Source of the DNA: Streptomyces diastatochromogenes
GTDB taxonomy: Bacteria; Actinomycetota; Actinomycetes; Streptomycetales; Streptomycetaceae
Direction: 5' to 3'
DNA length: 64,000 bases
Assembly (NCBI RefSeq): GCF_002242805.1
Contig: NZ_MCGQ01000046.1
Location: forward strand, 1 to 64,000
In this document: piece by piece, positions 42,637 through 51,498 of the stretch
Layout: each line of letters opens with the position of its first letter
Numbering within the stretch: the first letter of the stretch is position 1
The notes under the pieces: generated by a model
Seen by the model: the letters and a program-made list of their open reading frames with translations, nothing else
What the model was told of the DNA's origin: nothing
Database searches by the model: none
Position numbers and translations under genes: made by a program

Positions 42637-43143
42637 ATGCTGATCAGAGAAGCCGCGGCCGAGGACTGGCAGCGGATCTGGCCTTTCTGGCACCGGATCG
42701 TCGCCGCCGCGGAGACCTACGCCTGGGACCCCGACACCTCCGAGGAAGCGGCCCGCGCCCTGTGGATGAGCCCGGCCAAGCGCGTCTACGTGGCCGAGGA
42801 CCCCACCGGCACCGTGGTCGGCTCGGCCTACCTCACCCCGAACTACGCCGGCCCCGCCGCGGGCGTCGCCAACGCGGGCTTCATGGTCGACCCCGATCAC
42901 ACCGGCCAGGGCATCGGCCGAGCCCTCGCCGAGCACATCCTGACCGAGGCGCGGACCCACGGCTACCACGCGATGGTCTTCAACGCCGTGGTGGAGACGA
43001 ACCCCGCGGTCATCCTGTGGCAGTCCCTCGGCTTCACCGTCCTCGCCACGATCCCGCGGGCGTACGACCATCCCCGCCACGGCAGGGTGGGGCTGCACAT
43101 CATGTACAAGGCGCTCGACCGGCCAGGGGGCGGACGATCGTGA
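42637..43143 (+). CDS. GNAT family N-acetyltransferase
   Basis: A 168-residue acetyltransferase. The acetyl-CoA loop is DPDHTGQGIGRALAEHILTE, and the later region NPAVILWQSLGFTVLATIPR is typical. An N-terminal tryptophan-rich region (EDWQRIWPFWHRIVAAAE) fits the phosphinothricin/amino-acid acetyltransferase-like group. Substrate unknown. Its stop overlaps the GTG of the next gene by three bases (GTGA), indicating coupling. Confidence 0.88.
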   Translation: MLIREAAAEDWQRIWPFWHRIVAAAETYAWDPDTSEEAARALWMSPAKRVYVAEDPTGTVVGSAYLTPNYAGPAAGVANAGFMVDPDHTGQGIGRALAEHILTEARTHGYHAMVFNAVVETNPAVILWQSLGFTVLATIPRAYDHPRHGRVGLHIMYKALDRPGGGRS

Positions 43144-43760
43144 CAGGCGAGGAGTACAGCGCCGCCGACATCGAGGTCATCGAGTTCGACGAGCACGTAC
43201 GGCGGACCCCGGTGATGTACTTCGACCTCCCTCGCGACCACCCCGACCTGGCCACCCGGGTGCTGAGCCGGGTCCTGGCGCACGCCCTCCATCCGGCGAC
43301 CCGACTCGCCCGGGACCACACCCTGCGGGTCTTCGCGGAGATCCACGGCGACCTCGCCTTCACGGTCACCGACGACATGCCCGACGCCCTGGACGACGGC
43401 ACGGGCCGACCGCGCCTCGGACACTACGGAGCGCTGCTCGGTCCCGAGCGCTGGACCAGTGCCGCCGCGGCCGCGCTCGGCACGCGGACCGTCGTCGAGG
43501 TGTGGCGGGACGGCCACGGCGTCCGGCAGGAACTCGCGGGCATCCGCCCGACGGCGGAACCCCGGAGCTTCGACCCGCCCGCCGGGGCGGGGACAAGGGT
43601 CGCCTTCGCCCTCGACCCCGCGTACTTCGCCCCCGGAACGGCGATCACCGCCGACCTCACCGGCCTCGACCTGCACGGCCCGTACTGCGACGAGCCGCCC
43701 GGTCCGGGTGGTGTCACCCTCCGGGACCTGCGCGACGGCCGTGAGGTCCGCTACCGCTGA
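43140..43760 (+). CDS. GyrB N-terminal-domain-like protein with degraded ATP-binding motifs
   Basis: A 206-residue protein. The start YSAADIEVIEFDEHVRRTPV resembles the GyrB/ParE N-terminus (YdassIqVLEGLEAVRKRPGMYI). Later RTVVEVWRDGHGVRQELAG and GTRVAFALDPAYF match GyrB segments LEVEVxRDGKxYxQxF and GTxVxFxPDPxIF. The usual ATP-site motifs EIVDNSxDE and DNGRGIP are not conserved (AHALH and TDDMPDAL). It is about a quarter of GyrB length, so it is not a gyrase. It is coupled to the GNAT upstream. Function unknown. Confidence 0.58.
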   Translation: MTGEEYSAADIEVIEFDEHVRRTPVMYFDLPRDHPDLATRVLSRVLAHALHPATRLARDHTLRVFAEIHGDLAFTVTDDMPDALDDGTGRPRLGHYGALLGPERWTSAAAAALGTRTVVEVWRDGHGVRQELAGIRPTAEPRSFDPPAGAGTRVAFALDPAYFAPGTAITADLTGLDLHGPYCDEPPGPGGVTLRDLRDGREVRYR

Positions 43761-45103
43761 TCCGCCAGGGGTGCCGTCCGCCGCCACGGGTGCAGGGTCT
43801 CCAGCTGCTCCGCCAGGGCCAGCAGGTTCGCCTCCATGCCCGGGCGGCCCACCAGTTGGACGGCGCAGGGGGCGCCGGAGGGGAGCGTGCCGAAGGGGAT
43901 CGACATCGCGGGCCAGCCCGTCAGGTTCCAGGGCGGGGTGAAGGGTGAATAGGCGGAGTTGACCACGATGTTGCGCAGCCAGCCCCGCTCGTGCCAGGGG
44001 GCGGCCTTGGGGGAGCGGCGGGCGAGGGCCAGGGTGAGCAGGACGTCGTGCTCGGTGAAGAAGGGGGTCAGCCGGGCGCGGAGGCGTTCGCGCTGGTCGC
44101 CGGTGCGGACCGAGCGGAGGAAGCGCCGGCCCACGGCCGCGTGCACCCGGGTCCGCCGGGCCAGCCGCGCCGGGTCGAGGCCCTCCGCGTCCACCGCCGT
44201 ACCCGCCGTCCAGTGCTGGAGCGAGGTGACGCTCAGGGAGAGCGGGTAGGGCGGCTCGGCCCGCCGGACCCGGTGCCCGGCCTTGGCCAGCACCCCGGCC
44301 GCCTGCCGGACCGCGGTCGTATACGGCCTGCTCACGCTCACGCCGGCGACCGGGCTGCGCAGGCCGACGGCGATTCTGAGCTGCGTCCGCTCCTCAGGTC
44401 GTACGAACTCGGTGTCCGCCAGGACCGACAGCATCAGCCGCAGATCCTCGACCGTCGTGGCCAGCGGACCGTTCTCCGACATCCCGAACCAGTCGCCGTT
44501 GCCGATCCCCGCCGGCACCACCCCGTGCCCCGGCTTCAGCGTGACCAGGCCGCAGTTGGCCGCCGGGATGCGCAGCGAGCCCATCCCGTCGTTGCCGAGC
44601 GCGAGCGGCACCAGACCCGCCGCCACCGCGGCCGCGCTGCCGCCGGACGAGCCGCCCGCGTTGCGGGAGGTGTCCCACGGATTGCGGGCGGTGCCGTACA
44701 CGCCCTCCGTCGTGCCGAAGACGCACAGCTCGGGCACGTTCGTCAGACCCACGACCACCGCACCGGCCGCCCGCAACCGGGCCACCGTCACATGGTCCTC
44801 GGTGGCCGGGGTGTCCGGGGTTGCGGCCGAGCCGTCGCGGTGGGACTCGCCGCGCACCGCGAGGTTGTCCTTCACCGCCACCGGCACACCGGCGAGCGGC
44901 AGTTCGGCCAGATCGGCACGGGCGGCCACCGCGTCCGCCTCCGCGAGCGCCGCCTCGGCCCGCACGGTACGGAACGCCCCGACCCGGCCGTCGAGCCGCT
45001 CGATCCGCGCGAGGTGCTCCGCCACCACCTCCCGTGGCGTGACCTCCTTCGCGCGTACGGCGGCGGCGATCTCGGCGGCGGTCCGGCCGGCCCAGCTGCT
45101 CAC
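43751..45103 (-). CDS. Amidase signature family enzyme
   Basis: A 450-residue hydrolase. The catalytic Ser-cisSer-Lys triad is indicated by AGVPVAVKDNLAV (Lys) and NAGGSSGGSAAAVAAGLVPL (the glycine/serine-rich signature). GNDGMGSLRIPAANCGLVTL follows. Members hydrolyse amides, including indoleacetamide and Glu-tRNA(Gln) as GatA. It stands alone, so it is not the GatCAB subunit. GTG at 45103 is preferred because GAGGAG lies six bases upstream. Substrate unknown. Confidence 0.9.
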   Translation of the reverse strand: MSSWAGRTAAEIAAAVRAKEVTPREVVAEHLARIERLDGRVGAFRTVRAEAALAEADAVAARADLAELPLAGVPVAVKDNLAVRGESHRDGSAATPDTPATEDHVTVARLRAAGAVVVGLTNVPELCVFGTTEGVYGTARNPWDTSRNAGGSSGGSAAAVAAGLVPLALGNDGMGSLRIPAANCGLVTLKPGHGVVPAGIGNGDWFGMSENGPLATTVEDLRLMLSVLADTEFVRPEERTQLRIAVGLRSPVAGVSVSRPYTTAVRQAAGVLAKAGHRVRRAEPPYPLSLSVTSLQHWTAGTAVDAEGLDPARLARRTRVHAAVGRRFLRSVRTGDQRERLRARLTPFFTEHDVLLTLALARRSPKAAPWHERGWLRNIVVNSAYSPFTPPWNLTGWPAMSIPFGTLPSGAPCAVQLVGRPGMEANLLALAEQLETLHPWRRTAPLADQR

Positions 45104-45207
45104 GGGCGCTCCTCGGCTACTCGTCGGTATCAATCAGGGTGCGTACGGAGAACTGTGCACGGTCGGGCGCGGCACGTCGAGGGGTCGATGTCCGCCATCG
45201 GAATGGT

Positions 45208-45294
45208 CATCCGATCAATGGGTCAAGTCGCAGCATCCGCAAGCCCGTTGACATGCCCGCAGCCCCAGCACAATCATCAGACATCCGATGAATC
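45208..45294 (+). promoter_or_regulatory. Direct repeats and possible promoter before the fucosidase
   Basis: CATCCGATCAATG at 45208-45220 and CATCCGATGAATC at 45282-45294 are direct repeats (11 of 13). TTGACA at 45248-45253 with CAATCA 17 bases later could be a promoter. The repeats flank it and may be regulator sites. All by inspection. Confidence 0.35.
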
Positions 45295-45314
45295 GAAGTG
45301 TATGGGAGCCGCTC

Positions 45315-47675
45315 ATGAGCACGTATCCCAGACGTCGAATCCTGGGCGCGGCGGCCGGCGCGACCGCCGCGGCCGCCCTTCCGCTCACCACGGCCACACC
45401 CGCACGGGCCGCCACACCCGCACGGGCCGCCGCGCGCCAGGGGCCGTGGGCCGCCGTCCCCGACCCCGTGCCCGTCCCACTGGACGCCCTCTACGACAAC
45501 GACGGCATCGACACCGCCTCCGCGCGCGGAGGCGACTTCGACGGCTCCGGCTACACCTTCCCCGGGGAGGAACTGCCCGCCGGCCGTGTCGAGGTCGACG
45601 GCGTGCCCTTCCTCTTCCCGGCCGCGACCACCGGCGCCCGCAACAACGTCGTCGCCCTCGGTCAGCGCCTCGACCTCCCCGAGGGCCACTATCTGTCGGC
45701 CTTCTTCCTCACCGCCGCCAGCTACGGCAACGCCTCCGGCAGGGCCACCGTCCACTACGCCGACGGCACGACCAGCACCGCCGGCCTCGGCGGCTCCGAC
45801 TGGTACGCGGCGGGCGGCCCGCTGTCCGCGCCGTACCGTCACCGGCCCGACGGCGGCAGGGACGAGCACAGCGTGGGCATCGGAGTCGCGGAGGTGTGGC
45901 TCGACCCGCGCCGGGAGGCGGTCGCCGTCACCCTCCCCGTCACCAACCCGGCCGAGGCGAACAAGACCTCCCTGCACGTCTTCGCCCTCACCCTGCAACC
46001 GGTGGCCACCGGACGGGCGCTGACCCTGCGCGGCCCGCACTCCACGCCCTCCCTGCTCGAACCGTCCGGCGCGCAGAGCGTGGAGGCCACCGTCGTCAAC
46101 GCGGGCACCGTCGCCGTCCTGGCCCCGGACGGTGTGTCGGTGACGGTCGACGTCCCGGGCGCCCGCACGGTCCAGCCCGCCCGCATCCGCCGCCTCGACC
46201 CAGGTGAGCAGGCCCGCGTCCGCATCGGCATCCGCAACCGCCCGGGCACACCGCCGGGCACCCGCCGGGACGGCACGGTGACGGTCACCGGCCGAGGCGC
46301 CCGGGCGGCCGCGGGCAGCACGGCACTGACCCTCGGCACCGCCGACTACGCACCCACCGGCACCTCCCTCTCCGCCCACCAGGCGCCGTACTGGTTCCAG
46401 GAGGCCAAGTTCGGCATCTTCATCCACTGGGGCGTCTACTCGGTGCCCGCCTGGTCGCCGGTCGGCAAGCAGTACGCGGAGTGGTACTGGAACCACATGC
46501 AGGACCCGGCCAACGCGGTGTACGCCTACCACCGGGACACCTACGGCGAGGACTTCGCCTACGACGACTTCATCCCCCGCTTCACCGCCGAGCGGTTCGA
46601 CCCGCGGGCCTGGGTGGAGCTGTTCCGGGACGCGGGCGCCCAGTACCACGTCCTGACCTCCAAGCACCACGAGGGCTTCGCCCTGTGGGACACCGAGGTC
46701 AGCGACCGCAACGCGGTGCGGATGGGCCCGAAGCGGGACCTGGTCAAGGACCTCTTCGAGGCCTCGCGACGCTACGCTCCCGAACTCCACCGAGGCCTGT
46801 ACTTCTCCATGCCCGAGTGGTTCAACCCGGACAGCCCGTGGATGGGCCACGCCCCGCGCAATCCCTACACCGGCCAACCGGTTCCGTACACCGGCTACAC
46901 GGCCGGCAAGGACTACGTCCACGACTACCAGGCACCGCAGCTGCTCGAACTGATCCACGGCTACGACCCCGAGATCATCTGGTGCGACATCGGCGGCGCG
47001 AACGACAGCCTCCACGTCCTCGCCGAGTACTTCAACCACGCCAAGAGCCGCGCCCGCCCGATCGACGTCACCGTCAACAACCGTTCGGGCATCGACTTCC
47101 ACGACTTCACGACCCCCGAGTACACGACGTACGACAACACGGTCGTCGCCAAGTGGGAGTCCAGCCGGGGCCTCGACCCCTTCAGCTACGGCTACAACCG
47201 GGCGACGCCCGACACCGCCTACATGACCGCCGAGGAGGTCGTGCACAGCCTCGTCGACATCGTCTCGAAGAACGGCAACTTCCTGCTCGACATCGGCCCG
47301 CGCGCCGACGGCACGATCCCGGAGATCATGCAGACCCGGCTGCGCGAGACGGGCGACTGGCTGAGGGTGAACGGGGAGGCGGTGTACGACACCACGTACT
47401 GGTCACGGATGGCCCAGCTCGGGGACGACCTGCGCTTCACGGTCCGGCCGGACCAGGCGTTCTACATCCACTCCCTGGTGCGGCCCGGCGCGAAGCTGAC
47501 CGTGCCGGCGCCGGTGCCCGTACGGGCCGGGGACAAGGTGACCATGCTCGGTCACGACCGCCCCCTGACCTGGACCGTCACGGGCGGCTCCCTGGTCGTC
47601 GACGTACCGGAGGCGGCGCGGAAGGCGGGCCGGTACGTATGGGTGTTCAAGGTGGAGTGGCAGGTCACAGGGTGA
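45315..47675 (+). CDS. GH29 alpha-L-fucosidase, secreted
   Basis: A 786-residue enzyme. Its Tat-like signal is MSTYPRRRILGAAAGATAAA (residues 1-35). An N-terminal non-catalytic part (about 40-345) has immunoglobulin-like repeats. The GH29 barrel (about 350-690) has YWFQEAKFGIFIHWGVYSVP, LTSKHHEGFALWDTEVSDRN and DLVKDL. The nucleophile is the aspartate in IIWCDIGGAN, near residue 558. It removes alpha-L-fucose, including from N-glycan cores. ATG at 45315 follows GGGAG. Its 3' end overlaps the convergent Lrp gene by 11 bases. Confidence 0.92.
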   Translation: MSTYPRRRILGAAAGATAAAALPLTTATPARAATPARAAARQGPWAAVPDPVPVPLDALYDNDGIDTASARGGDFDGSGYTFPGEELPAGRVEVDGVPFLFPAATTGARNNVVALGQRLDLPEGHYLSAFFLTAASYGNASGRATVHYADGTTSTAGLGGSDWYAAGGPLSAPYRHRPDGGRDEHSVGIGVAEVWLDPRREAVAVTLPVTNPAEANKTSLHVFALTLQPVATGRALTLRGPHSTPSLLEPSGAQSVEATVVNAGTVAVLAPDGVSVTVDVPGARTVQPARIRRLDPGEQARVRIGIRNRPGTPPGTRRDGTVTVTGRGARAAAGSTALTLGTADYAPTGTSLSAHQAPYWFQEAKFGIFIHWGVYSVPAWSPVGKQYAEWYWNHMQDPANAVYAYHRDTYGEDFAYDDFIPRFTAERFDPRAWVELFRDAGAQYHVLTSKHHEGFALWDTEVSDRNAVRMGPKRDLVKDLFEASRRYAPELHRGLYFSMPEWFNPDSPWMGHAPRNPYTGQPVPYTGYTAGKDYVHDYQAPQLLELIHGYDPEIIWCDIGGANDSLHVLAEYFNHAKSRARPIDVTVNNRSGIDFHDFTTPEYTTYDNTVVAKWESSRGLDPFSYGYNRATPDTAYMTAEEVVHSLVDIVSKNGNFLLDIGPRADGTIPEIMQTRLRETGDWLRVNGEAVYDTTYWSRMAQLGDDLRFTVRPDQAFYIHSLVRPGAKLTVPAPVPVRAGDKVTMLGHDRPLTWTVTGGSLVVDVPEAARKAGRYVWVFKVEWQVTG

Positions 47676-48099
47676 CAGGGCGCTCGAAGAAGGTCTCCAG
47701 CACCACGGTGGCCTGAGTGCCGCTGACTCCGTCGATCGCGTATATACGGCGCAGGACGTCCTGGAGCTGCTGTGTCGTCGAGGTCCTGACCTTGACCAGG
47801 GCCGAGGCGCTGCCCGCGATGACGTGCGCCTCCTGGATCTCCGGAATGGCGGAGAACCGGTCGCCGGAGTCACCCACCCACCGCGTCGACTCCACCATGA
47901 CGAAGGCCAGCACGCCCTGTCCGACCGCCGCGGGATCGACCTCGACGGTCGTCCGGCGGATGACGCCCCGCTCACGCAGCTTGCGCACGCGTTCATGGGT
48001 CGCCCCCGCGGACAGCCCGACGGCCTCCCCGAGCGCCGCGTAGGGCCGCGACGCGTCCTGCTGGAGGAGGACGAGCAACTGCCGATCGATGTCGTCCAC
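47665..48099 (-). CDS. Lrp/AsnC family transcriptional regulator
   Basis: A 144-residue regulator. The N-terminal helix-turn-helix is DRQLLVLLQQDASRPYAALG plus EAVGLSAGATHERVRKLRER. The C-terminal RAM domain ends VLETFFERPVTL. Such regulators bind an amino acid and control transport or catabolic genes, often divergent ones. The divergent SMP-30 gene at 48197 and a perfect 10-bp inverted repeat between them point to autoregulation and control of that gene. Confidence 0.9.
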   Translation of the reverse strand: MDDIDRQLLVLLQQDASRPYAALGEAVGLSAGATHERVRKLRERGVIRRTTVEVDPAAVGQGVLAFVMVESTRWVGDSGDRFSAIPEIQEAHVIAGSASALVKVRTSTTQQLQDVLRRIYAIDGVSGTQATVVLETFFERPVTL

Positions 48100-48121
48100 C
48101 GTATCTCCTTCGATGAATTGC

Positions 48122-48168
48122 TTGATCTACCGAATCTCATTCTGCATAGTATGGGTCTGGTAGATCAA
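48122..48168. promoter_or_regulatory. Inverted repeat in the lrp/SMP-30 divergent promoter
   Basis: TTGATCTACC at 48122-48131 and GGTAGATCAA at 48159-48168 are perfect inverted copies with a 27-base spacer, between the two divergent genes (starts 48099 and 48197). The separation is compatible with binding of an Lrp octamer or with two half-sites. Confidence 0.62.
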
Positions 48169-48196
48169 CATTCGGATCGACGGTGAGGGTGACGGC

Positions 48197-49123
48197 ATGC
48201 CCGGCGAGCGACCGCAGTTGTACGAGATCCTCGATGACCGGTTCCGTACGGGCGGGTGCACCGCGGGCGACTCGAAACTGGAGACCCTCTTCGAGGGCTG
48301 CCGCTGGGCCGAGGGTCCCGTCTACGTCCCGGCCGGGCGGTACCTGGTGTGGAGCGACATCCCCAACGACCGCCTGCTGCGCTGGGACGAGACCACCGGG
48401 ACGGTCGGCGTCTTCCGCTCACCCGCCGGCCACCCCAACGGCAACACCCTGGACAACGAGGGCCGCCTCGTCACCTGCGAGCAGGGCAACCGGCGGGTCA
48501 CCCGCACCGAGCACGACGGCTCGATCACCGTGATCGCCGAGCACTTCCAGGGCAAGAGGCTCAACAGCCCGAACGACGCCGCCGTGCGGTCCGACGGCTC
48601 GGTCTGGTTCTCCGATCCCGACTTCGGGATCACCAGCGACTACGAGGGGCACCGCGCGGAGAGCGAGATCGGCGCCTGCAACGTGTACCGCGTGGACCCG
48701 GGCACCGGCGAGGTACGGCTGGTCGCCGACGGCTTCCGCGGCCCCAACGGCCTCGTCTTCTCGCCGGACGAGCGCCGGCTGTACGTCTCGGACAGCAGGG
48801 CCAACCACATCCGCGTCTTCGACGTCCAGGACGACGGCACCCTCACCGGGGGCGAGGTCTTCGCCGCGTGCCGGACCGGCAACTTCGACAACATCCGCTT
48901 CGACGACGCGGGGCGGCTCTGGGCCGCCGCCATGGACGGCGGCGTGCACTGCTACGACCCGGACGGCACACTGCTCGGCCGCCTGCTCGTCCCCGACGTC
49001 GTCGCCAACATCCGCTTCGGCGGCGCCAGGCGGAACCGCCTGTTCATCGCCGCCGACACCGCGCTCTACTCCCTCGTCATGTCGGTCACCGGAACGCCGG
49101 CGCTGCCGCTCACCAGTACATGA
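48197..49123 (+). CDS. SMP-30/gluconolactonase family protein
   Basis: A 308-residue six-bladed beta-propeller. The family motifs are CRWAEGPVYVPAGRYLVWSD (metal-binding glutamate), GHPNGNTLDNEGRLVTCEQG, RLNSPNDAAVRSDGSVWFSD (metal-binding asparagine) and DGFRGPNGLVFSPDERRLYV (asparagine/aspartate). It hydrolyses sugar lactones in cytosol or periplasm. ATG at 48197. The gene is convergent with the metalloprotease and overlaps it by 14 bases. Its substrate is probably a sugar lactone, but this is family knowledge only. Confidence 0.9.
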   Translation: MPGERPQLYEILDDRFRTGGCTAGDSKLETLFEGCRWAEGPVYVPAGRYLVWSDIPNDRLLRWDETTGTVGVFRSPAGHPNGNTLDNEGRLVTCEQGNRRVTRTEHDGSITVIAEHFQGKRLNSPNDAAVRSDGSVWFSDPDFGITSDYEGHRAESEIGACNVYRVDPGTGEVRLVADGFRGPNGLVFSPDERRLYVSDSRANHIRVFDVQDDGTLTGGEVFAACRTGNFDNIRFDDAGRLWAAAMDGGVHCYDPDGTLLGRLLVPDVVANIRFGGARRNRLFIAADTALYSLVMSVTGTPALPLTST

Positions 49124-50168
49124 GCGCGATCGAGCCGCTGCCCCAGGTGGAGTACAGGCGGGCCCGGGCCACATAGCTGTGGTCCTTGGCGAGTTTGACC
49201 GTGAGGCGTCCGTTGCGGTCCTGGCCGCTGTCGTCGTCGGCGGTGACGAACTGAAGTTCGCCGTCGACGCGCTCGAACAGGGCCAGGACGACATCGCTGT
49301 CGCCGAACGTGCCGACCTGGTAGCTCCGGGTCTCCGGCGGAACGATCTCGAAGTCGGCCTGGTCCCCGGTGGCGAGCTGCAGCGGGGTCGACTGGAACGC
49401 TTCGAGCCGGGCCGGCTTGGCGGCGAGCGGCGGGTACCACTGCAGGACCCGCTCCTTGTCCGTCGCGGACAGGCCCAGGGTCTCGGGGATGCCGTTGCGG
49501 TAGGCCTCCGGGCGCACGATCAGTCCGGGTCCGAAGCTGTACTCCATGATGGAGCTGACATCCCAGTCGGAGCCTGTGACCTCGTCCTTCGACAGCTTGC
49601 GCAGGATGTTTTCGAACGTGACCTCGTGGGGCCAGTTGTTGGGCGGTCCGCCGAGGTCCTCGTAGACCTTCGCCTCGTTCCACTGGATGCCCGCGAACGG
49701 GTTCTGGTGCTCGTGGGCGAAGCCGATCGCGTGCCCGGTCTCGTGCAGCGCGGTGGCCTTGCCGTACCGGGTGGTCAGGTCCCAGCCGAAGGTCATGGTC
49801 GCTTCGTTCGTGCCGATGAGCAGATTGTCCCGGCCGACGTACGACGCGGAGCCGTCGCGCTCCCGGAAGGCGATGCGGATCTCGGACTCGGTGGGATCGG
49901 TCACTTCCTTGAAGTCCAGCCCGATCCCCAGGTCCTTCCAGGCCCGGAAGGCGTGCCGGACCTCCTCCAGCTGCTCCGGGCCTCCGATGTCGCCGCCCTG
50001 GTCGAGGAAGGCGTAGTGCAGGACCGTGCCGTTGACCCACTTGGCGCGGACCAGCAGGATCGCCCTCGACCGGCCCGGACTGAGGTCCGGGGGCAACGCG
50101 GGCTGGGTCTGCGGTGGTTGGGCGCAGTAGCGGGGCGTGGTCGTCCCGCTCTCGGACAGCGCGCTCAT
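49110..50168 (-). CDS. Astacin-like (M12A) metalloprotease with C-terminal PPC-like domain
   Basis: A 352-residue protein. The metzincin zinc site is ALHETGHAIGFAHEHQNPFA (HExxHxxGxxHE), and the Met-turn is SSIMEYSFG. The N-terminal 40 residues are Pro/Ser/Thr-rich (SESGTTTPRYCAQPPQTQPA) with no obvious signal peptide. The C-terminal part (about 265-352) is beta-rich (FEIVPPETRSYQVGTFGDSD) and may help substrate binding. Astacins cleave extracellular proteins, so the lack of a clear signal is odd. An alternative upstream start was not found. Confidence 0.88.
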   Translation of the reverse strand: MSALSESGTTTPRYCAQPPQTQPALPPDLSPGRSRAILLVRAKWVNGTVLHYAFLDQGGDIGGPEQLEEVRHAFRAWKDLGIGLDFKEVTDPTESEIRIAFRERDGSASYVGRDNLLIGTNEATMTFGWDLTTRYGKATALHETGHAIGFAHEHQNPFAGIQWNEAKVYEDLGGPPNNWPHEVTFENILRKLSKDEVTGSDWDVSSIMEYSFGPGLIVRPEAYRNGIPETLGLSATDKERVLQWYPPLAAKPARLEAFQSTPLQLATGDQADFEIVPPETRSYQVGTFGDSDVVLALFERVDGELQFVTADDDSGQDRNGRLTVKLAKDHSYVARARLYSTWGSGSIALMYW

Positions 50169-50410
50169 GACGGCTCCCCTTCGGATGCGTGTCTGTCACC
50201 GCGAGGGCGAACAGGCACCGAGCCGTCGGCCGGCGGTCGGGCGAAGAAGGAGGTCGGCGGCGGCATTCCGATCGCCACCACGGTGTTGCGGTTCCTGAGG
50301 AAATGCCCGACCTGGATAACTCCAGCATCTTTCCGAACGGGACGTTCCGCAAGTGTCGAATAGTTAGATACCGCAGGAAACCGGGCGGTTGAACAGTGAA
50401 GCACTGCCTC

Positions 50411-51457
50411 TCATGCCGGCCGCGCACTCCCCGTACTGCCCCGCCCCGTGAGCCGCGGCACCGGCACCCCCACCGCCCGTGCCGGCTCCCCGTCCAGCAA
50501 TGCCATCAGCTCGCGTGCCGCCGTGCGGCCGAACTCGGCGCTGTCGCGGGACAGGGCGGACAGCCGGGGCGTGACCATGCGGCACAGCGCCGAGTCCTCC
50601 CAGGACACGACCGACACGTCCTGCGGGACCCGGAAGCCGAGGTCGGCCGCCGTCGCGAGGCCGGCCACGGCCATCACGTCGTTGTCGTAGATCAGCGCGG
50701 TCGGGGCAGGGGAGCCGCCGAGCACCCGGCGGGTCACGGCGGCGCCCTCCGTGTCGGAGTAGTCGGTGGTCACCGAGCGGACCTCCGTGAGGCCGCGGCG
50801 CCGCGCCTCCGCCCGCAGCGTGGCGATACGACGCTGGGTGTGCGCCAGGCCGGGCAGGCCCGCGATGTGCACGATCCGGCGATGGCCGAGGGCGGCCAGT
50901 TCGTCCACCACGGACGCCATCGCGCCGGCGTCGTCCGCCCACACCGTGGACAGGCCGGGGTGACGCACGTCGGGTGCGCCGCCGATCACCACGGCGGGCA
51001 GGCCGAGTTCGTCCAGCAGGTCGGGGCGCGGGTCCTCGGCACGCGGGTCGACCACCAGGACGCCGTCCACCCGGTGCTCCGCCCACCAGCGCCGGTAGAC
51101 CGCGCACTCGTCGGCCACGTCCTCGGCCACCTGGAAGAGCAGGCCCAGGTGACGCTCGGCGAGCACCTCCTGGATGCCGGAGACGAGTTGGAGGAAGAAG
51201 GAGTCGACGCCCAGCGTGTCCGCGGGGCGGGCCAGGACGAAGCCGACCGTGGCCACTCCTTCGCCGGAGAGGGCACGGGCCGCCGTGCTGGGGCGCCAGC
51301 CGAGCTGCTCGGCGACCCGGCGGACCCGGGCGCGGGTGGCCTCGGAGACGCCGGGACGGCCGTTCAGGGCGAAGGAGACCGCGCTCTCGGAGACTCCGGC
51401 GCGGCGCGCGATGTCCTTCATCGTCGGTCGGCGCGCGGGTGATCGCTTCTCCGGCAA
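50411..51457 (-). CDS. LacI family transcriptional regulator of the N-glycan operon
   Basis: A 348-residue repressor. The N-terminal HTH is MKDIARRAGVSESAVSFALN plus the hinge RPGVSEATRARVRRVAEQLG. The periplasmic-binding-protein-like domain (GEGVATVGFVLARPADTLGV onward) binds a sugar effector. TTG at 51457 is chosen because GGGGGAG lies seven bases upstream; the frame extends to 51517. The gene is divergent from the binding-protein gene at 51735, and two CTAAnGCGCnTTAG palindromes between them are its likely operators. The inducer is probably an oligosaccharide imported by the operon. Confidence 0.9.
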   Translation of the reverse strand: MPEKRSPARRPTMKDIARRAGVSESAVSFALNGRPGVSEATRARVRRVAEQLGWRPSTAARALSGEGVATVGFVLARPADTLGVDSFFLQLVSGIQEVLAERHLGLLFQVAEDVADECAVYRRWWAEHRVDGVLVVDPRAEDPRPDLLDELGLPAVVIGGAPDVRHPGLSTVWADDAGAMASVVDELAALGHRRIVHIAGLPGLAHTQRRIATLRAEARRRGLTEVRSVTTDYSDTEGAAVTRRVLGGSPAPTALIYDNDVMAVAGLATAADLGFRVPQDVSVVSWEDSALCRMVTPRLSALSRDSAEFGRTAARELMALLDGEPARAVGVPVPRLTGRGSTGSARPA

Positions 51458-51498
51458 CGCGGGCTCCCCCTTCCGTACGGTTCGGTACCGGCCAACTG

